From NCBI RefSeq assembly GCF_001278075.1, contig NZ_CP011340.1, forward strand, positions 6,941,501 to 7,005,500: a stretch of DNA of 64,000 bases, given 5' to 3'. Each line of letters begins with the position of its first letter. The stretch's first letter is position 1. This document shows positions 19,264-28,900 of this stretch, in pieces. A program made the position numbers and the translations under genes. The notes under the pieces are model-generated. The model did not search any database, was not told where the DNA came from, and saw only the letters and a program-made list of their open reading frames with translations. Origin of the DNA: Streptomyces pristinaespiralis (GTDB lineage: Bacteria; Actinomycetota; Actinomycetes; Streptomycetales; Streptomycetaceae).

Positions 19264-19680
19264 TCAGCCGCGGGCTCGGCGCAGCCAGAGCATCCCGGTG
19301 ACGGGAAGCAGCACCGGGATGAAGACGTAGCCCATTCCGTACTCCGACCAGACGGTCGAGTCGGGGAACGCCGACGGGTCGAGGACCGTCCACGTCCCGA
19401 CGATCAGGACGCCCGCCAGCTCGGCGGCGCAGCACACCAGCGCCGCCTTGCGGGCCGTCTCGCCGCCCCGCACCAGGGTGTAGGTGATGAACGCGTACAC
19501 GACGGCGGCGACGGCCGAGAGCACATGCGCGAGCGGTGCGCTGCCGAAGTCGTCGAGGATCTGGTAGACGGAGCGGGACACGGCGCCGACGGACATCACG
19601 CCGTAGAGCCAGACCAGCAGCAGTCCGGGGCCCGTGACCAGCTTCACCGGCCGTTTCGCGTCCGTGGTGGGCTCGGCCAT
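19264..19680 (-). CDS. Small integral membrane protein
   Basis: 138 residues with four predicted membrane spans (LLLVWLYGVMSVGAV; LSAVAAVVYAFITYTLV; AALVCCAAELAGVLIVG; YVFIPVLLPVTGMLWL). No enzymatic motif is visible. It begins 2 bp after the stop of another small membrane protein gene, so the pair is an operon and the two proteins may work together. The apparent longer frame up to 19986 overlaps that partner and was discarded in favour of ATG 19680. Function unknown. Confidence 0.8.
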   Translation of the reverse strand: MAEPTTDAKRPVKLVTGPGLLLVWLYGVMSVGAVSRSVYQILDDFGSAPLAHVLSAVAAVVYAFITYTLVRGGETARKAALVCCAAELAGVLIVGTWTVLDPSAFPDSTVWSEYGMGYVFIPVLLPVTGMLWLRRARG

Positions 19681-19682
19681 CG

Positions 19683-20042
19683 TCAGCCTCCCCAGATGTC
19701 GTGGAGCCGGACCTCGAGGACCGCCAGCACCACCGCGCCGGCCGCCACCGTCGCGGAGCCCCAGCGGGTCCGCTCCGCGAGCGACAGGAAACCGGCCGCC
19801 GGTACCGCGAGGGCCGAACCGATCAGGTACGACAGGAAGATCGCGGTGCCCTCCGAGGCCTCCTCGCCCTGCGCCAGCCGCACGATGCCCACGACCAGCT
19901 GCGCGAACGCCAGCACGGTCACCACGGCCATGCCGATGAAGTGCCAGTCCTTGGTGGGCTGGTCCTTGAAGGCGGCGAAACCGCACCAGGCGGCGAGGGC
20001 GAGCGCGGTCACACCGACCGCGACCGTCAGGGCGTCAAGCAT
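19683..20042 (-). CDS. Small integral membrane protein
   Basis: 119 residues with about four hydrophobic spans (ALTVAVGVTALALAAWCGFA; MAVVTVLAFAQLVVGIV; FLSYLIGSALAVPAAGFL; ATVAAGAVVLAVLEV). No recognised domain. First gene of a two-gene minus-strand unit; TAATAC about 11 bp upstream of the ATG could be a -10 giving a leaderless mRNA. Role unknown. Confidence 0.78.
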   Translation of the reverse strand: MLDALTVAVGVTALALAAWCGFAAFKDQPTKDWHFIGMAVVTVLAFAQLVVGIVRLAQGEEASEGTAIFLSYLIGSALAVPAAGFLSLAERTRWGSATVAAGAVVLAVLEVRLHDIWGG

Positions 20043-20436
20043 GGGCCCGAGGGTATTACGGGCCGGTGGGCGCGATGCGCCCGGCCCCGGGCGGCGGCCG
20101 GAAGGGGCCCGCCGGCCGCGGTCCCACCCACCTCCAGGCCGTGGTCCCGCCGAGGGGCAGGCGGGGCGCCGTCCGCCGGATCACGGCGGGGCGTGCGGCT
20201 GCCGCCCGAATCGTGGTCTTGACCACAGCCGGCGACCGTGACGGCCTTCCGGCCGGCGTGCGAGTCACGGGCCCCGGAACCGCGTTCGTGCAGGTCAGGA
20301 CCGAGGGAGGCGCCCTTGACCGGGTAGCGGGCCGGGATCACGAGGACGTACCGACCCGTCCACATAGCGCAACCGCTCTGTCCGCTATACGGACAATCCC
20401 GGTCCGGTCGCCCGCCCGTCTGTTTTACTTGCAGCC
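20043..20436. other. Intergenic region between membrane-protein pair and metN leader
   Basis: 394 bp without a convincing gene. The left part is G+C-rich with several short self-complementary stretches. The right end carries the 17-bp palindrome at 20379-20395 and a promoter-like TTTACT at 20425-20430, 7 bp before the leader-peptide ATG. Confidence 0.6.
20379..20395. promoter_or_regulatory. 17-bp palindrome, candidate operator of the met importer
   Basis: TGTCCG-CTATA-CGGACA, perfect 6-bp arms, 42 bp before the leader-peptide ATG. It could bind a dimeric regulator of methionine or sulfur genes; the regulator is not identified. Confidence 0.45.
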
Positions 20437-20523
20437 ATGACCACGACGAGCAGCCGCATCCTTGCGACCGAGGCGAACACGACGCCCGGTGCTCGCCGCA
20501 TGTGTCGAATGTGCGCCATCTGA
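20437..20523 (+). CDS. Leader peptide with Met/Cys codons upstream of metN
   Basis: A 28-residue open frame starting at ATG 20437, ending ...RRMCRMCAI. The terminal codons alternate Arg, Met and Cys (AUG-UGU-CGA-AUG-UGC), exactly the amino acids a methionine/cysteine-responsive attenuator would sense. It precedes the methionine ABC importer by 210 bp of untranslated sequence able to form hairpins (e.g. CTCGC...GCGAG near 20538-20555). A TTTACT -10-like element lies 7 bp upstream, so it may be leaderless. Ribosome-mediated attenuation is inferred from position and codon content only. Confidence 0.6.
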   Translation: MTTTSSRILATEANTTPGARRMCRMCAI

Positions 20524-20733
20524 GGGCCCCTGCCTGAGCCTCGCGCCCCGAAGCGAGACCGACAGCCGCGCCGCGTCCGAAAGTCCCCGGAAATCAGGAA
20601 CGCCTCGGACCGAGCCTGCCCCGCGCACGCGTCGCCCCCGGCCACCAGCCGAACAAGCCGTGCCGCGTCGGAACCGAAATGCCCCGTGCCCGGCGGACAT
20701 CTCGCCGTGCACTCGACAGTGACGGAAACCCCT

Positions 20734-21798
20734 GTGATCACCACTACGGGCCTTACCAAGGTCTACCAGTCGCGAGGCGGCCGCGAGGTCACCGCTCTGG
20801 ACGGCGTCGACCTGCACGTCCGTGAAGGCGAGGTCTTCGGAGTCATCGGCCAGAGCGGCGCCGGCAAGTCCTCGCTGATCCGCTGCGTCAATCTCCTCGA
20901 GCGCCCGACCTCCGGCACCGTGACGGTCGCCGGAACGGACCTCACCGCCCTCGCCGGCCGCGGCCGCCGCGCCTCCAAGGAGCTGCGCGAGGCCCGCAGC
21001 CGTATCGGCATGGTCTTCCAGCACTTCAACCTGCTGTCCTCGCGCACCGTCAAGGACAACGTCGAACTGCCCCTGGAGATCCTCGGCGTCCCGGGCGCCC
21101 AGCGCTCCCGCAAGGCCCTGGAACTGCTCGACCTGGTGGGTCTCGCCGACAAGGCGAAGGCCTACCCGGGCCAGCTCTCCGGCGGTCAGAAGCAGCGCGT
21201 CGGCATCGCCCGCGCCCTCGCCGGCGACCCCAAGGTGCTGCTCTCCGACGAGGCGACCAGCGCCCTCGACCCCGAGACCACCCGCTCGATCCTCCAGCTG
21301 CTGCGCGACCTCAACCGGCAGCTCGGCCTCACCGTGCTGCTGATCACGCACGAGATGGACGTCGTCAAGACGATCTGCGACTCGGCCGCCCTGATGAAGA
21401 AGGGGAAGATCATCGAATCCGGAACCGTGAGCGAGCTGCTCGCCACCCCGGGCTCCGAACTCGCCAGGGAGCTCTTCCCGGTGGGCGGCGACGCCTCCGG
21501 CCCCGGCCGCACCGTCATCGACGTCACCTTCCACGGCGAGGCCGCCACCCAGCCGGTCATCTCGCAGCTCTCGCGCACGTACAACATCGACATCTCGATC
21601 CTCGGCGCCGCGATGGACACCGTCGGCGGCAGGCAGATCGGCCGCATGCGCATCGAGCTCCCCGGCCGTTACGAGGAGAACGTCGTCCCCGTCGGCTTCC
21701 TGCGCGAGCAGGGACTCCAGGTCGAGGTCGTCGGCCCCGGCCCCGCGCGCGTCCCGGCGCAGAACGCCCCCGAGCCGGTCAAGGAGGTCGCGAAGTGA
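20734..21798 (+). CDS. metN: Methionine ABC importer, ATP-binding subunit
   Basis: 354 residues. Walker A GQSGAGKSS at about 39-47, signature LSGGQKQRVGIARALAG at about 148, Walker B VLLSDEATSALD, and H-loop LLITHEMDV. The C-terminal part (about 270-335; TYNIDISILGAAMDTVGGRQIG) is the NIL regulatory domain that binds methionine and inhibits transport in MetN proteins. The frame is open from 20686, but GTG 20734 gives the conserved MITTTGLTKVY-like start. It overlaps the permease gene by 4 bp (GTGA). Confidence 0.92.
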   Translation: MITTTGLTKVYQSRGGREVTALDGVDLHVREGEVFGVIGQSGAGKSSLIRCVNLLERPTSGTVTVAGTDLTALAGRGRRASKELREARSRIGMVFQHFNLLSSRTVKDNVELPLEILGVPGAQRSRKALELLDLVGLADKAKAYPGQLSGGQKQRVGIARALAGDPKVLLSDEATSALDPETTRSILQLLRDLNRQLGLTVLLITHEMDVVKTICDSAALMKKGKIIESGTVSELLATPGSELARELFPVGGDASGPGRTVIDVTFHGEAATQPVISQLSRTYNIDISILGAAMDTVGGRQIGRMRIELPGRYEENVVPVGFLREQGLQVEVVGPGPARVPAQNAPEPVKEVAK

Positions 21799-22466
21799 CC
21801 TGGTCCGAGATGCAGCCCCTGCTCAGCCAGGGCACCTTCGACACCCTCTACATGGTGCTCTGGTCCACACTCGTCACCGTCGCCGGCGGACTGCCGCTCG
21901 GCGTGCTCCTCGTCCTCACCGACAAGGGCGGACTGCTGCAGAACACCCCGGTGAACAAGGTCGTCGGCGTGATCGTGAACATCGGCCGCTCGCTGCCGTT
22001 CATCATCCTGCTGATCGCCCTGATCCCCTTCACCACCCTCGTCGTCGGCACCTTCATCGGCCCCACCGCGATGATCGTGCCGCTCGCCGTCGGCGCCATC
22101 CCCTTCTTCGCGCGCCTGGTCGAGACGGCGATCCGCGAGGTCGACCACGGACTCGTCGAGGCGGTCCAGTCCATGGGCGGCTCGATCCCCACCATCGTGC
22201 GCAAGGTGCTGCTCCCGCAGGCCCTGCCCTCCCTGGTCTCCGCCGTCACCACCACCGTGATCGTCCTCGTCGGATACTCCGCGATGGCCGGCGCGGTCGG
22301 CGGCGAAGGCCTCGGGTCCAAGGCCGTCACCTACGGATTCCAGCGCTTCGAGACGCAGTTCATGCTCATCACGGTGGTGATCCTCATCGCCATCGTCACC
22401 GTCGTCCAGCTCATCGGCGACGGAGCCGTACGGCTGCTGGCCCGACGGGGCCGCGCCGCGGGCTGA
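21795..22466 (+). CDS. metI: Methionine ABC importer, permease subunit
   Basis: 223 residues with five membrane spans (TLYMVLWSTLVTVAGGLPLGVLL; NIGRSLPFIILLIALIPF; AMIVPLAVGAIPFFARLV; SLVSAVTTTVIVLVGYSAMAG; FMLITVVILIAIVTVV). The EAA loop that docks onto the ATPase is seen as VEAVQSMGGSIPTIVRKVLL. Start GTG lies within the metN stop. It moves methionine (and probably its derivatives) across the cytoplasmic membrane with MetN and the lipoprotein encoded next. Confidence 0.93.
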   Translation: MTWSEMQPLLSQGTFDTLYMVLWSTLVTVAGGLPLGVLLVLTDKGGLLQNTPVNKVVGVIVNIGRSLPFIILLIALIPFTTLVVGTFIGPTAMIVPLAVGAIPFFARLVETAIREVDHGLVEAVQSMGGSIPTIVRKVLLPQALPSLVSAVTTTVIVLVGYSAMAGAVGGEGLGSKAVTYGFQRFETQFMLITVVILIAIVTVVQLIGDGAVRLLARRGRAAG

Positions 22467-22544
22467 ACCCCCTGAACCTTTCTCCCCACACAGCCCGCAC
22501 TCCTTGTCCGGGCGTTGTTCCACCACCAGAAAGAGGCACTCTTC

Positions 22545-23405
22545 GTGCGTAAGAACATCAAGCTCACCGCGGCCGCCGCCGCCACCGCCGCGCTCGCCCT
22601 CGGTCTCACCGCCTGCGGCACGGCCTCCGACCCGGGAGCAAAGGCCGACTCCGGCGGCAAGGCGGACGGATCCGAGGCGCTCGTCGTCGCCGCGTCCCCG
22701 ACGCCGCACGCCGACATCCTGAACTACGTCAAGGACAACCTGGCGAAGAAGGAAGGCCTCACCCTCGAGGTCAAGGAGTTCACGGACTACGTCCTGCCCA
22801 ACACCGCCACACAGCAGGGCCAGGTCGACGCCAACTTCTTCCAGCACAAGCCGTACCTGGACGACTTCAACAAGAAGAACAAGACGACCATCGTCCCGGT
22901 CGTCAACGTCCACCTCGAGCCCCTCGGCCTCTACTCCAAGAACGCCAAGGACCTCAAGGACATCAAGGCCGGCCAGACGATCGCCGTCCCCAACGACACC
23001 ACCAACGAAGGCCGCGCGCTGGCGCTGCTCGCCGACAACGGCCTGATCACCCTCAAGGACGGCGCCGGCACCGACGCCAAGCTCTCCGACATCGCCGACG
23101 CCAAGGGCCTGAAGTTCAAGGAGCTCGAGGCGGCGACGCTGCCCCGCGCCCTGAACGACGTCGACGCCGCCGTCATCAACGGCAACTACGCCATCGAGGC
23201 CGACCTCAAGCCCGCGAAGGACTCCCTGGCCCTCGAGAAGGCCGACGGCAACCCGTACGCCAACTTCCTCGCCGTCAAGGAGGGCAACGAGGACGACGCC
23301 CGCGTGCAGAAGCTCGCGAAGCTCCTCAACTCGCCCGAGGTGAAGAAGTACATCGAGGACAAGTACGACGGTTCCGTCGTCGCCGCCTTCGGCGCCGCGG
23401 GCTGA
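22545..23405 (+). CDS. metQ: Methionine-binding lipoprotein (NlpA/MetQ family)
   Basis: 286 residues. Lipoprotein signal with basic start RKNIK, hydrophobic stretch and lipobox LTAC at about residue 22, so it is anchored outside the membrane. The mature part matches NlpA family: VAASPTPHADILNYVKD, YVLPNTATQQGQVDANFFQH, VPNDTTNEGRALALLADNGLI, and the NGNYA segment. GTG 22545 was chosen because it puts the basic residues directly ahead of the hydrophobic core; an upstream ATG 22515 would add ten residues. Confidence 0.93.
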   Translation: MRKNIKLTAAAAATAALALGLTACGTASDPGAKADSGGKADGSEALVVAASPTPHADILNYVKDNLAKKEGLTLEVKEFTDYVLPNTATQQGQVDANFFQHKPYLDDFNKKNKTTIVPVVNVHLEPLGLYSKNAKDLKDIKAGQTIAVPNDTTNEGRALALLADNGLITLKDGAGTDAKLSDIADAKGLKFKELEAATLPRALNDVDAAVINGNYAIEADLKPAKDSLALEKADGNPYANFLAVKEGNEDDARVQKLAKLLNSPEVKKYIEDKYDGSVVAAFGAAG

Positions 23406-23452
23406 GACCCCGCGCATCGTCAAGTGATGCTCCAGAGCAGCCACTTGACTCC

Positions 23453-23484
23453 GGCCCCGTGCACCTATCAAGGTGCGCGGGGCC
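23453..23484 (+). terminator. Terminator-like hairpin after metQ
   Basis: Arms 23453-23466 and 23471-23484 pair over 14 bp with one G-U-type mismatch and a 4-nt loop, 48 bp after the stop. Confidence 0.65.
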
Positions 23485-23602
23485 GCCTCGTACCGGCACC
23501 CGGCCATGCACGGCCCGCACTCGATGTTGCATGCTGTGCCTTTACGGCCAATACGCCGTCAGGTTCGACCCGTACACGACAGTCTTCGGCATGGAGCTGC
23601 GC

Positions 23603-24238
23603 ATGACTACCACCTTCCCGGACGTGTCCATCAGCACGGAGCGGTTGGTGCTGCGCCCCTACGAGGAAGCCGACATCGCGGCCCACACCGAGATGATGAA
23701 CGACGAGATGGTCACCGCCTGGACCTCCGTGCCCCACCCCTACACGGCGGCCGACTCCGAGGAATGGGTGCGCAGGATCGCTCCTGCGGAGCGCACGGAG
23801 GGCCGCGGGATCGTGCTCGCCGTCACCGAGTTCCTCACCCAGCGGCTCGTCGGCGTCGTGCACCTGCAGAACACCAACTGGCGCACGCTCTCCACCGAGG
23901 TCTCCTACGTCACGGCCCCCTGGGCGCGCGGCGAGGGCTACGCGACCGAGTCCGTGCTCGCCGTGGCCCGGTGGCTGTTCCGCAACCAGAAGTTCGAGCG
24001 CATGGAACTGCGCACCGCCGCCGACAACACCGCCTCCCAGCAGGTGGCGCAGAAGATCGGCTGCATCAGCGAAGGCGTCCTGCGCAACGCGTGGATAGCG
24101 CGCACCCGGCCCGACGACGGCACCGGCGCCTGGGTGGACATCCGTACCGACCTCATAGTCTGGAGCCTCCTCCCGGAGGACCTCGAGGCCGACCGCCTCG
24201 CGGAGGCCGGCTACGCCTCCTACACCGACTGGAACTGA
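23603..24238 (+). CDS. GNAT acetyltransferase, RimJ/RimL type
   Basis: 211 residues. ERLVLRPYEEADIAAHTEMM at the N-terminus, VSYVTAPWARGEGYATESVLAV (acetyl-CoA loop ARGEGYA) and ERMELRTAADNTASQQVAQKIG are the features of the RimJ/RimL subgroup, which acetylates ribosomal protein N-termini or small molecules. The acceptor is unknown. GGAG at 23593-23596 supports ATG 23603 over the upstream ATG 23591. Confidence 0.88.
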   Translation: MTTTFPDVSISTERLVLRPYEEADIAAHTEMMNDEMVTAWTSVPHPYTAADSEEWVRRIAPAERTEGRGIVLAVTEFLTQRLVGVVHLQNTNWRTLSTEVSYVTAPWARGEGYATESVLAVARWLFRNQKFERMELRTAADNTASQQVAQKIGCISEGVLRNAWIARTRPDDGTGAWVDIRTDLIVWSLLPEDLEADRLAEAGYASYTDWN

Positions 24239-24360
24239 CCCTCCCGGGCGGAACGACGCCCCTCCCGAGGGCCGCCCGACCGGTCCGCCAGGTACCCTCA
24301 CGTGCGACGCGTACCCGCGGAACTGCTCCGACCTGCGACAACCCCAGGAGACTGACGACG

Positions 24361-25611
24361 ATGGCCGACCGGGTCACGGTGATCGGCTGGGACGGTTCGC
24401 CACTCACCCGAGCGGCCAGGTCCGCCCTCTCCGCGGCCACCCTGGTCGCCGGCGCCGCCCATCATCTGGCGCTGCCAGAAGTGCCGCCCGGCGCCGAGCG
24501 CATCCGCCTCGGCAGCGTCGGCCTCGCGGCCCGGCGGATCGCCGGACACCGCGGCAGCGCCGTCGTCCTCGCCGACGGCGACCCGGGCCTCTTCGGCGTC
24601 GTCCGCACCCTGCGCGCGCCCGAGTACGGCCTCGAGGTGGAGGTCGTCCCCGCCGTCTCCTCCGTCGCCGCCGCCTTCGCCAGGGCGGGCATGCCGTGGG
24701 ACGACGCCCAGATCGTCGTCGCACACCGCCGTACGCTGCGCCGGGCCGTCAATGTGTGCCGCGCGCACCCCAAGGTCGCGGTCCTCACCTCCCCGGGTGC
24801 CGGCCCCGCCGAACTCGCGCTGCTGCTCGACGGCATCCATCGCACCTTCGTCATCTGCGAGGAACTGGGCACCGACCGCGAACAGGTCACCGTCCTCACC
24901 TCCGACAAGGTCGCCGACCACATGTGGCGCGACCCCAATGTCGTCATCGTCATCGGCGGCACCGCCGGCCCCGCCCCCCTCACCGGGACCGGCGGCTGGA
25001 TCGCCGGACGGGACCCCGGCTACCCGCCGGCCGTCCGCGGCTGGGCCCTGCCGCCCGCCGAGGCGCCGGCGCGGGGCGAGGGCGAGTTCGCCGGCCTGCG
25101 GGCCGCCCAGCTGGCCCGGCTCGGACCCCGCACCGGCGACCTCGTGTGGGACATCGGCTCCGGCAGCGGCGCACTCGCCGCAGAGGCGGGGCGGTTCGGC
25201 GCAGCCGTGATCGCCGTCGACAACGACCCGGAGGCCTGTCGGCGCACCGAGGCGGCGGCCCGGCGCCTCGGCGTCCAGATCCAGGTGGTGCACGGGCGGG
25301 CGCCGCACGTCCTCGAACGGCTGCCGGAGCCCGATGTCGTACGGATCGGCGGCGGGGGAGTGCCGGTCGTCACCGCCGTCGCCGACCGCAGGCCGCAGCG
25401 CATCGTCACCCACGCGTCGACGCGGGACGAGGCGGAGGCGATCGGCGCGGCGCTCGGCGCCGGCGGATACGGCGTCGAATGCGCCCTCCTCCAGTCCGTC
25501 GAGCTGGACACGTCCGACTGGTCGGAGCGGGAACGCAGCGTGGTCTTCCTGCTCTGCGGAAGGCAGCCCGACCCTCGCCCCCGGCCTCCCTCGACGGACG
25601 GTCCGGGGTAG
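24361..25611 (+). CDS. cobL: Precorrin-6Y C5,15-methyltransferase (decarboxylating), CbiE-CbiT fusion
   Basis: 416 residues catalysing two methylations and a decarboxylation of precorrin-6 on the cobalamin pathway. The N-terminal half is the CbiE-type tetrapyrrole methylase (VTVIGWDGSPL, LADGDPGLFGVV, VVPAVSSVAAAFARAGMPW); the C-terminal half is the CbiT class-I methyltransferase with the SAM-binding motif VWDIGSGSGALAAEAGRF and VDNDPEAC. The fusion is normal for actinobacteria. A cobT-type gene follows after a 309-bp gap. Confidence 0.93.
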   Translation: MADRVTVIGWDGSPLTRAARSALSAATLVAGAAHHLALPEVPPGAERIRLGSVGLAARRIAGHRGSAVVLADGDPGLFGVVRTLRAPEYGLEVEVVPAVSSVAAAFARAGMPWDDAQIVVAHRRTLRRAVNVCRAHPKVAVLTSPGAGPAELALLLDGIHRTFVICEELGTDREQVTVLTSDKVADHMWRDPNVVIVIGGTAGPAPLTGTGGWIAGRDPGYPPAVRGWALPPAEAPARGEGEFAGLRAAQLARLGPRTGDLVWDIGSGSGALAAEAGRFGAAVIAVDNDPEACRRTEAAARRLGVQIQVVHGRAPHVLERLPEPDVVRIGGGGVPVVTAVADRRPQRIVTHASTRDEAEAIGAALGAGGYGVECALLQSVELDTSDWSERERSVVFLLCGRQPDPRPRPPSTDGPG

Positions 25612-25920
25612 GCTGGCCGATTGTTGTACCGCAGCCGGGCGTTCGTCGCTTCGTTCGTCAATGTCCGGAAAAGGGAGTCACTTTGGTTCCCGTATGTGGT
25701 ACGTCGATACCGGGGGGTCGCGCGACGTGGCGCAGCCCACAAGCGAACCGCGGCGGATCTTGCTGCCGCAGTGGCGAACGACCGCGACAATGCTTTGGTC
25801 CGTGGGTCGATCGTGCCGCGCGGCGCACACGCTCGTTCTTGTTCAAGGGCGTCAGGTGTGCCGCTGTCGGACGCCCCGGGCGAAGGGCGAAGGAGCAACC
25901 GATGGGCGAGGGGTACGCGC
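25612..25920 (+). other. Gap between cobL and bluB-cobT with overlapping small frames
   Basis: 309 bp with lower G+C and weak third-position bias, so no frame stands out as a gene. One frame starting at ATG 25661 runs into a stop at 25922-25924 that overlaps the cobT ATG. Another starts at ATG 25901 after GAAGGAG (25885-25891) and encodes only MGEGYAHD, ending at 25928 inside cobT. Either could be a leader that couples to cobT. I saw no B12-box typical of a cobalamin riboswitch. Confidence 0.4.
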
Positions 25921-28900
25921 ATGACTGACACCGGCCAGATCCCGGGCGAGGGGCTGCCGGAGGACGCAGGCATGGTGGAGCAGCCGGGCGTCCCCGCTCC
26001 CGGCACGTACACCTTCCTCGAACCCTCCGAGAACAGCCCGGAAGAGGACGACCTGCTGCTGATGCCCGGCGCGCAGGGCGCGTGGAGCGATCAGCACGCG
26101 GCAGCCCCCCAGGCGGGTCACCCGCAGGGGGCGCCCGCCGCCGACCAGTACGCCTCCGTACCGGCGGCCGCCCATCACGACGCGGCGCCGCAGCACCACA
26201 GCGGCGAGTACCAGATGGACTACGCCGCCTACCAGGTACAGGACTACGGAACCGCCCCGGCCGTGCACGGAGCCGAGCAGGCCGCGCCCGCCCCGGCCGG
26301 CACGGCGTACGCGGAGCAGGCGGCGGCGCAGGACGCCGCGGCGCCCGCGCCGGCGTTCGTCGAAGTGACCCCGGCGGCCCAGGCGGCCGAGGCCGCGGTC
26401 CCGCCGCAGGAGCCGCAGTTCCACGAGGTCCGGTCCCCGGAGCCGCAGGAGCAGGGCTTCGAGGCACACGACGCCCAGCAGGCCCGGCTCCAGGCGCAGG
26501 ACGCTGCCGCGCAGGAGCCGTTGGCGCAGGTGCAGGGCACCATGTCCGTCGTTCCCGGCGTGGCACCGGCAGACCCGGCGGCCGTCGCCGGGGAGGCGGG
26601 CCCGGCCGGCGGCCACGCGGCCCCGGTCGCGCAGGAGGCGCCGGCCGTACAGCCGGAACAGGTCCCCGCCGCACAGGAGAGCGGTGCCCACGAGGCGGGC
26701 GGCCGCGATTCCGGAGCCGTCGACCTCGGCGCCGTACGGACTCCTGCCGCCGCCACGTCCGCCATGCCGACCCCCGCGCGCCGGCCGCTCCACATGGGTC
26801 CGCCCGTGCCCGACACCTCGAGCGGCGTGGTCCGTTCACTCGCTGACCGCGGACCGGCCGGTACGCCGCCGCACCCGATGGTCGTGCGCACGGCCGCGGC
26901 CCCGGCCGCCGCCACCACCGGCGTGGAGTACCTCGACGTGCCGCGTGAGGAGCCCGGGGCCGAGCTGCCCGGACCGCAGCTCGGCGAGATCCCTCCGCAG
27001 GCCGGCGCCCCGTGGGATCCGCAGCCGCCGCAGGAGCAGACGCCCGTCGCCGCGCCGGCGGCGCCCGCAGAAACGGTCGTCCCGTCGGACGCGGCCGCCG
27101 AGGCGGCGAACGCGGAGGCCACCGTGCCCGCGCCCCGTACCGGTGGCTCCGAGCAGCAGCCCGCCGCGGAGGCGGAGCCCTCCGTGGCACCCGAGGCCCC
27201 CGAGCCGCAACTGCAGCCCGAGGCCGAGGTCCAGACCCCGGCCGTCGTGCATGAGGCCGCACCCGGGCCCGTCGAGCCGGCGGAACCCGAGGCCGTCGTG
27301 CGGGAAACCGTGACCGAGCCGGTCGCCGAACAGCCCGCCGTCGAGCCCCCGGCCACCCCGGAGGCCGTGGTCCCGGAGGCGCCGGCCGAGGCGCCCAAGG
27401 CCCAGCAGGCCCCCGCTCCCGCAGTCGTGTCCGAGCCCGAGCCCGAGCCGGTGGCCGTCGCGCCCGAGGCGGGCGAGGCCGTCGCAGCCGCCGAGGCGGC
27501 GCCCGTGGAGGCGGGCGAGCCCTCGGCGGAGGTCCCGACGGCGCCCGCCGAGGCCCCGGCCCCGGCCGTCCCCTCCGGGGAAGCCACCGCCGCACCGGCC
27601 GCCGAAGCCCTCCAAGCCGCAGCCCTCCAGGCCGACGTTCCGCAGGACGAAGCCCCGCAGGCCCAGGCCCCTGAGGCAGACACCCAGGCCCCCGAGGCAG
27701 CCTCTCCGCAGGCCCAGGCCCCCGAAGCCGTGGCCCCGCAGGAGGCGCCCCAGGACGAAGCGCCCCAGGACGACGCCGCTCAGGCCCCCGCCTCGGCAGC
27801 CGCCGACCCGTCGGCGCCCCCCGTCGCGGACGCCGCCCCGACCGGCACGGCCGCTGTCGAGGAGGGCGGGTCGCCCGAACCGCAGCCCGCCGCCCCGACG
27901 GCTCCCGCACCCGGCTACGACGACGCCGAACGCGAGGCCGTCCTGCGCGTGATGCGCGAACGCCGCGACATCCGCAACGGCTTCCGCAGCGACCCCATCC
28001 CGCACGAGGTCCTCCTGCGGGTCCTCGAGGCGGCGCACACCGCGCCCAGCGTCGGCCACTCCCAGCCCTGGGACTTCGTGGTCATCCGCTCCGCAGAGAC
28101 CCGCCGCACCATGCACGAACTGGCGCAGCGTCAGCGCGAGGCGTACGCCAAGTCGCTGCCCAAGGGCCGGGCCAAGCAGTTCAAGGAACTGAAGATCGAG
28201 GCCATCCTCGACACTCCGGTGAACATCGTCGTCACCGCCGACCCCACCCGCGGCGGCCGCCACACCCTCGGCCGGCACACCCAGCCCCAGATGGCGCCCT
28301 ACTCCTCCGCCCTCGCCGTGGAGAACCTGTGGCTCGCGGCCCGCGCGGAGGGCCTCGGAGTCGGCTGGGTCTCCTTCTTCGACGAGCGCGAGATGGTGCG
28401 CACGCTCGGTCTGCCCGAGCACCTCGAGGTCGTCGCCTACCTCTGCGTGGGCTACGTCGACGAGTTCCCGGAGGAGCCCGAGCTGATGCAGGCGGGCTGG
28501 TCCAAGCGCCGCCCCCTGTCCTGGGTCGTCCACGAGGAGACCTACGGCCGGCGTGCGCTGCCCGGGGAGGAGCCGCACGACCTGCTCCAGGAGACCGTCA
28601 CCAACATCCGCCCGCTGGACGCCAAGGCGCTGGGCGAGGCCTGGGAACGCCAGAAGCGGATGACCAAGCCCTCCGGCGCCCTCGGCATGCTGGAGATCAT
28701 CTCCGCGCAGCTCTCCGGCCTCTCGCGGATGTGCCCGCCGCCGATCCCCGAGCCCGCGGCCGTCGCGATCTTCGCCGGCGACCACGGGGTGCACGCCCAG
28801 GGCGTCACCGCCTGGCCGCAGGAGGTCACGGGCCAGATGGTGGCCAACTTCCTCGGCGGCGGGGCGGTGTGCAACGCCTTCGCGAACCAGGTCGGCGCCG

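Noticed and set aside
20524..20733. SAM-IV type riboswitch before metN
   Set aside because: I could not find the conserved core; the leader-peptide explanation fits the codons better.
25612..25920. Cobalamin riboswitch before cobT
   Set aside because: No B12-box or typical conserved core was seen; a covariance search would be needed to be sure.
26244..27683. 479-codon antisense frame in the N-terminal part of cobT
   Set aside because: Ser/Ala/Gly/Cys-rich shadow of the Ala/Pro/Glu low-complexity region, with no start signal or family.
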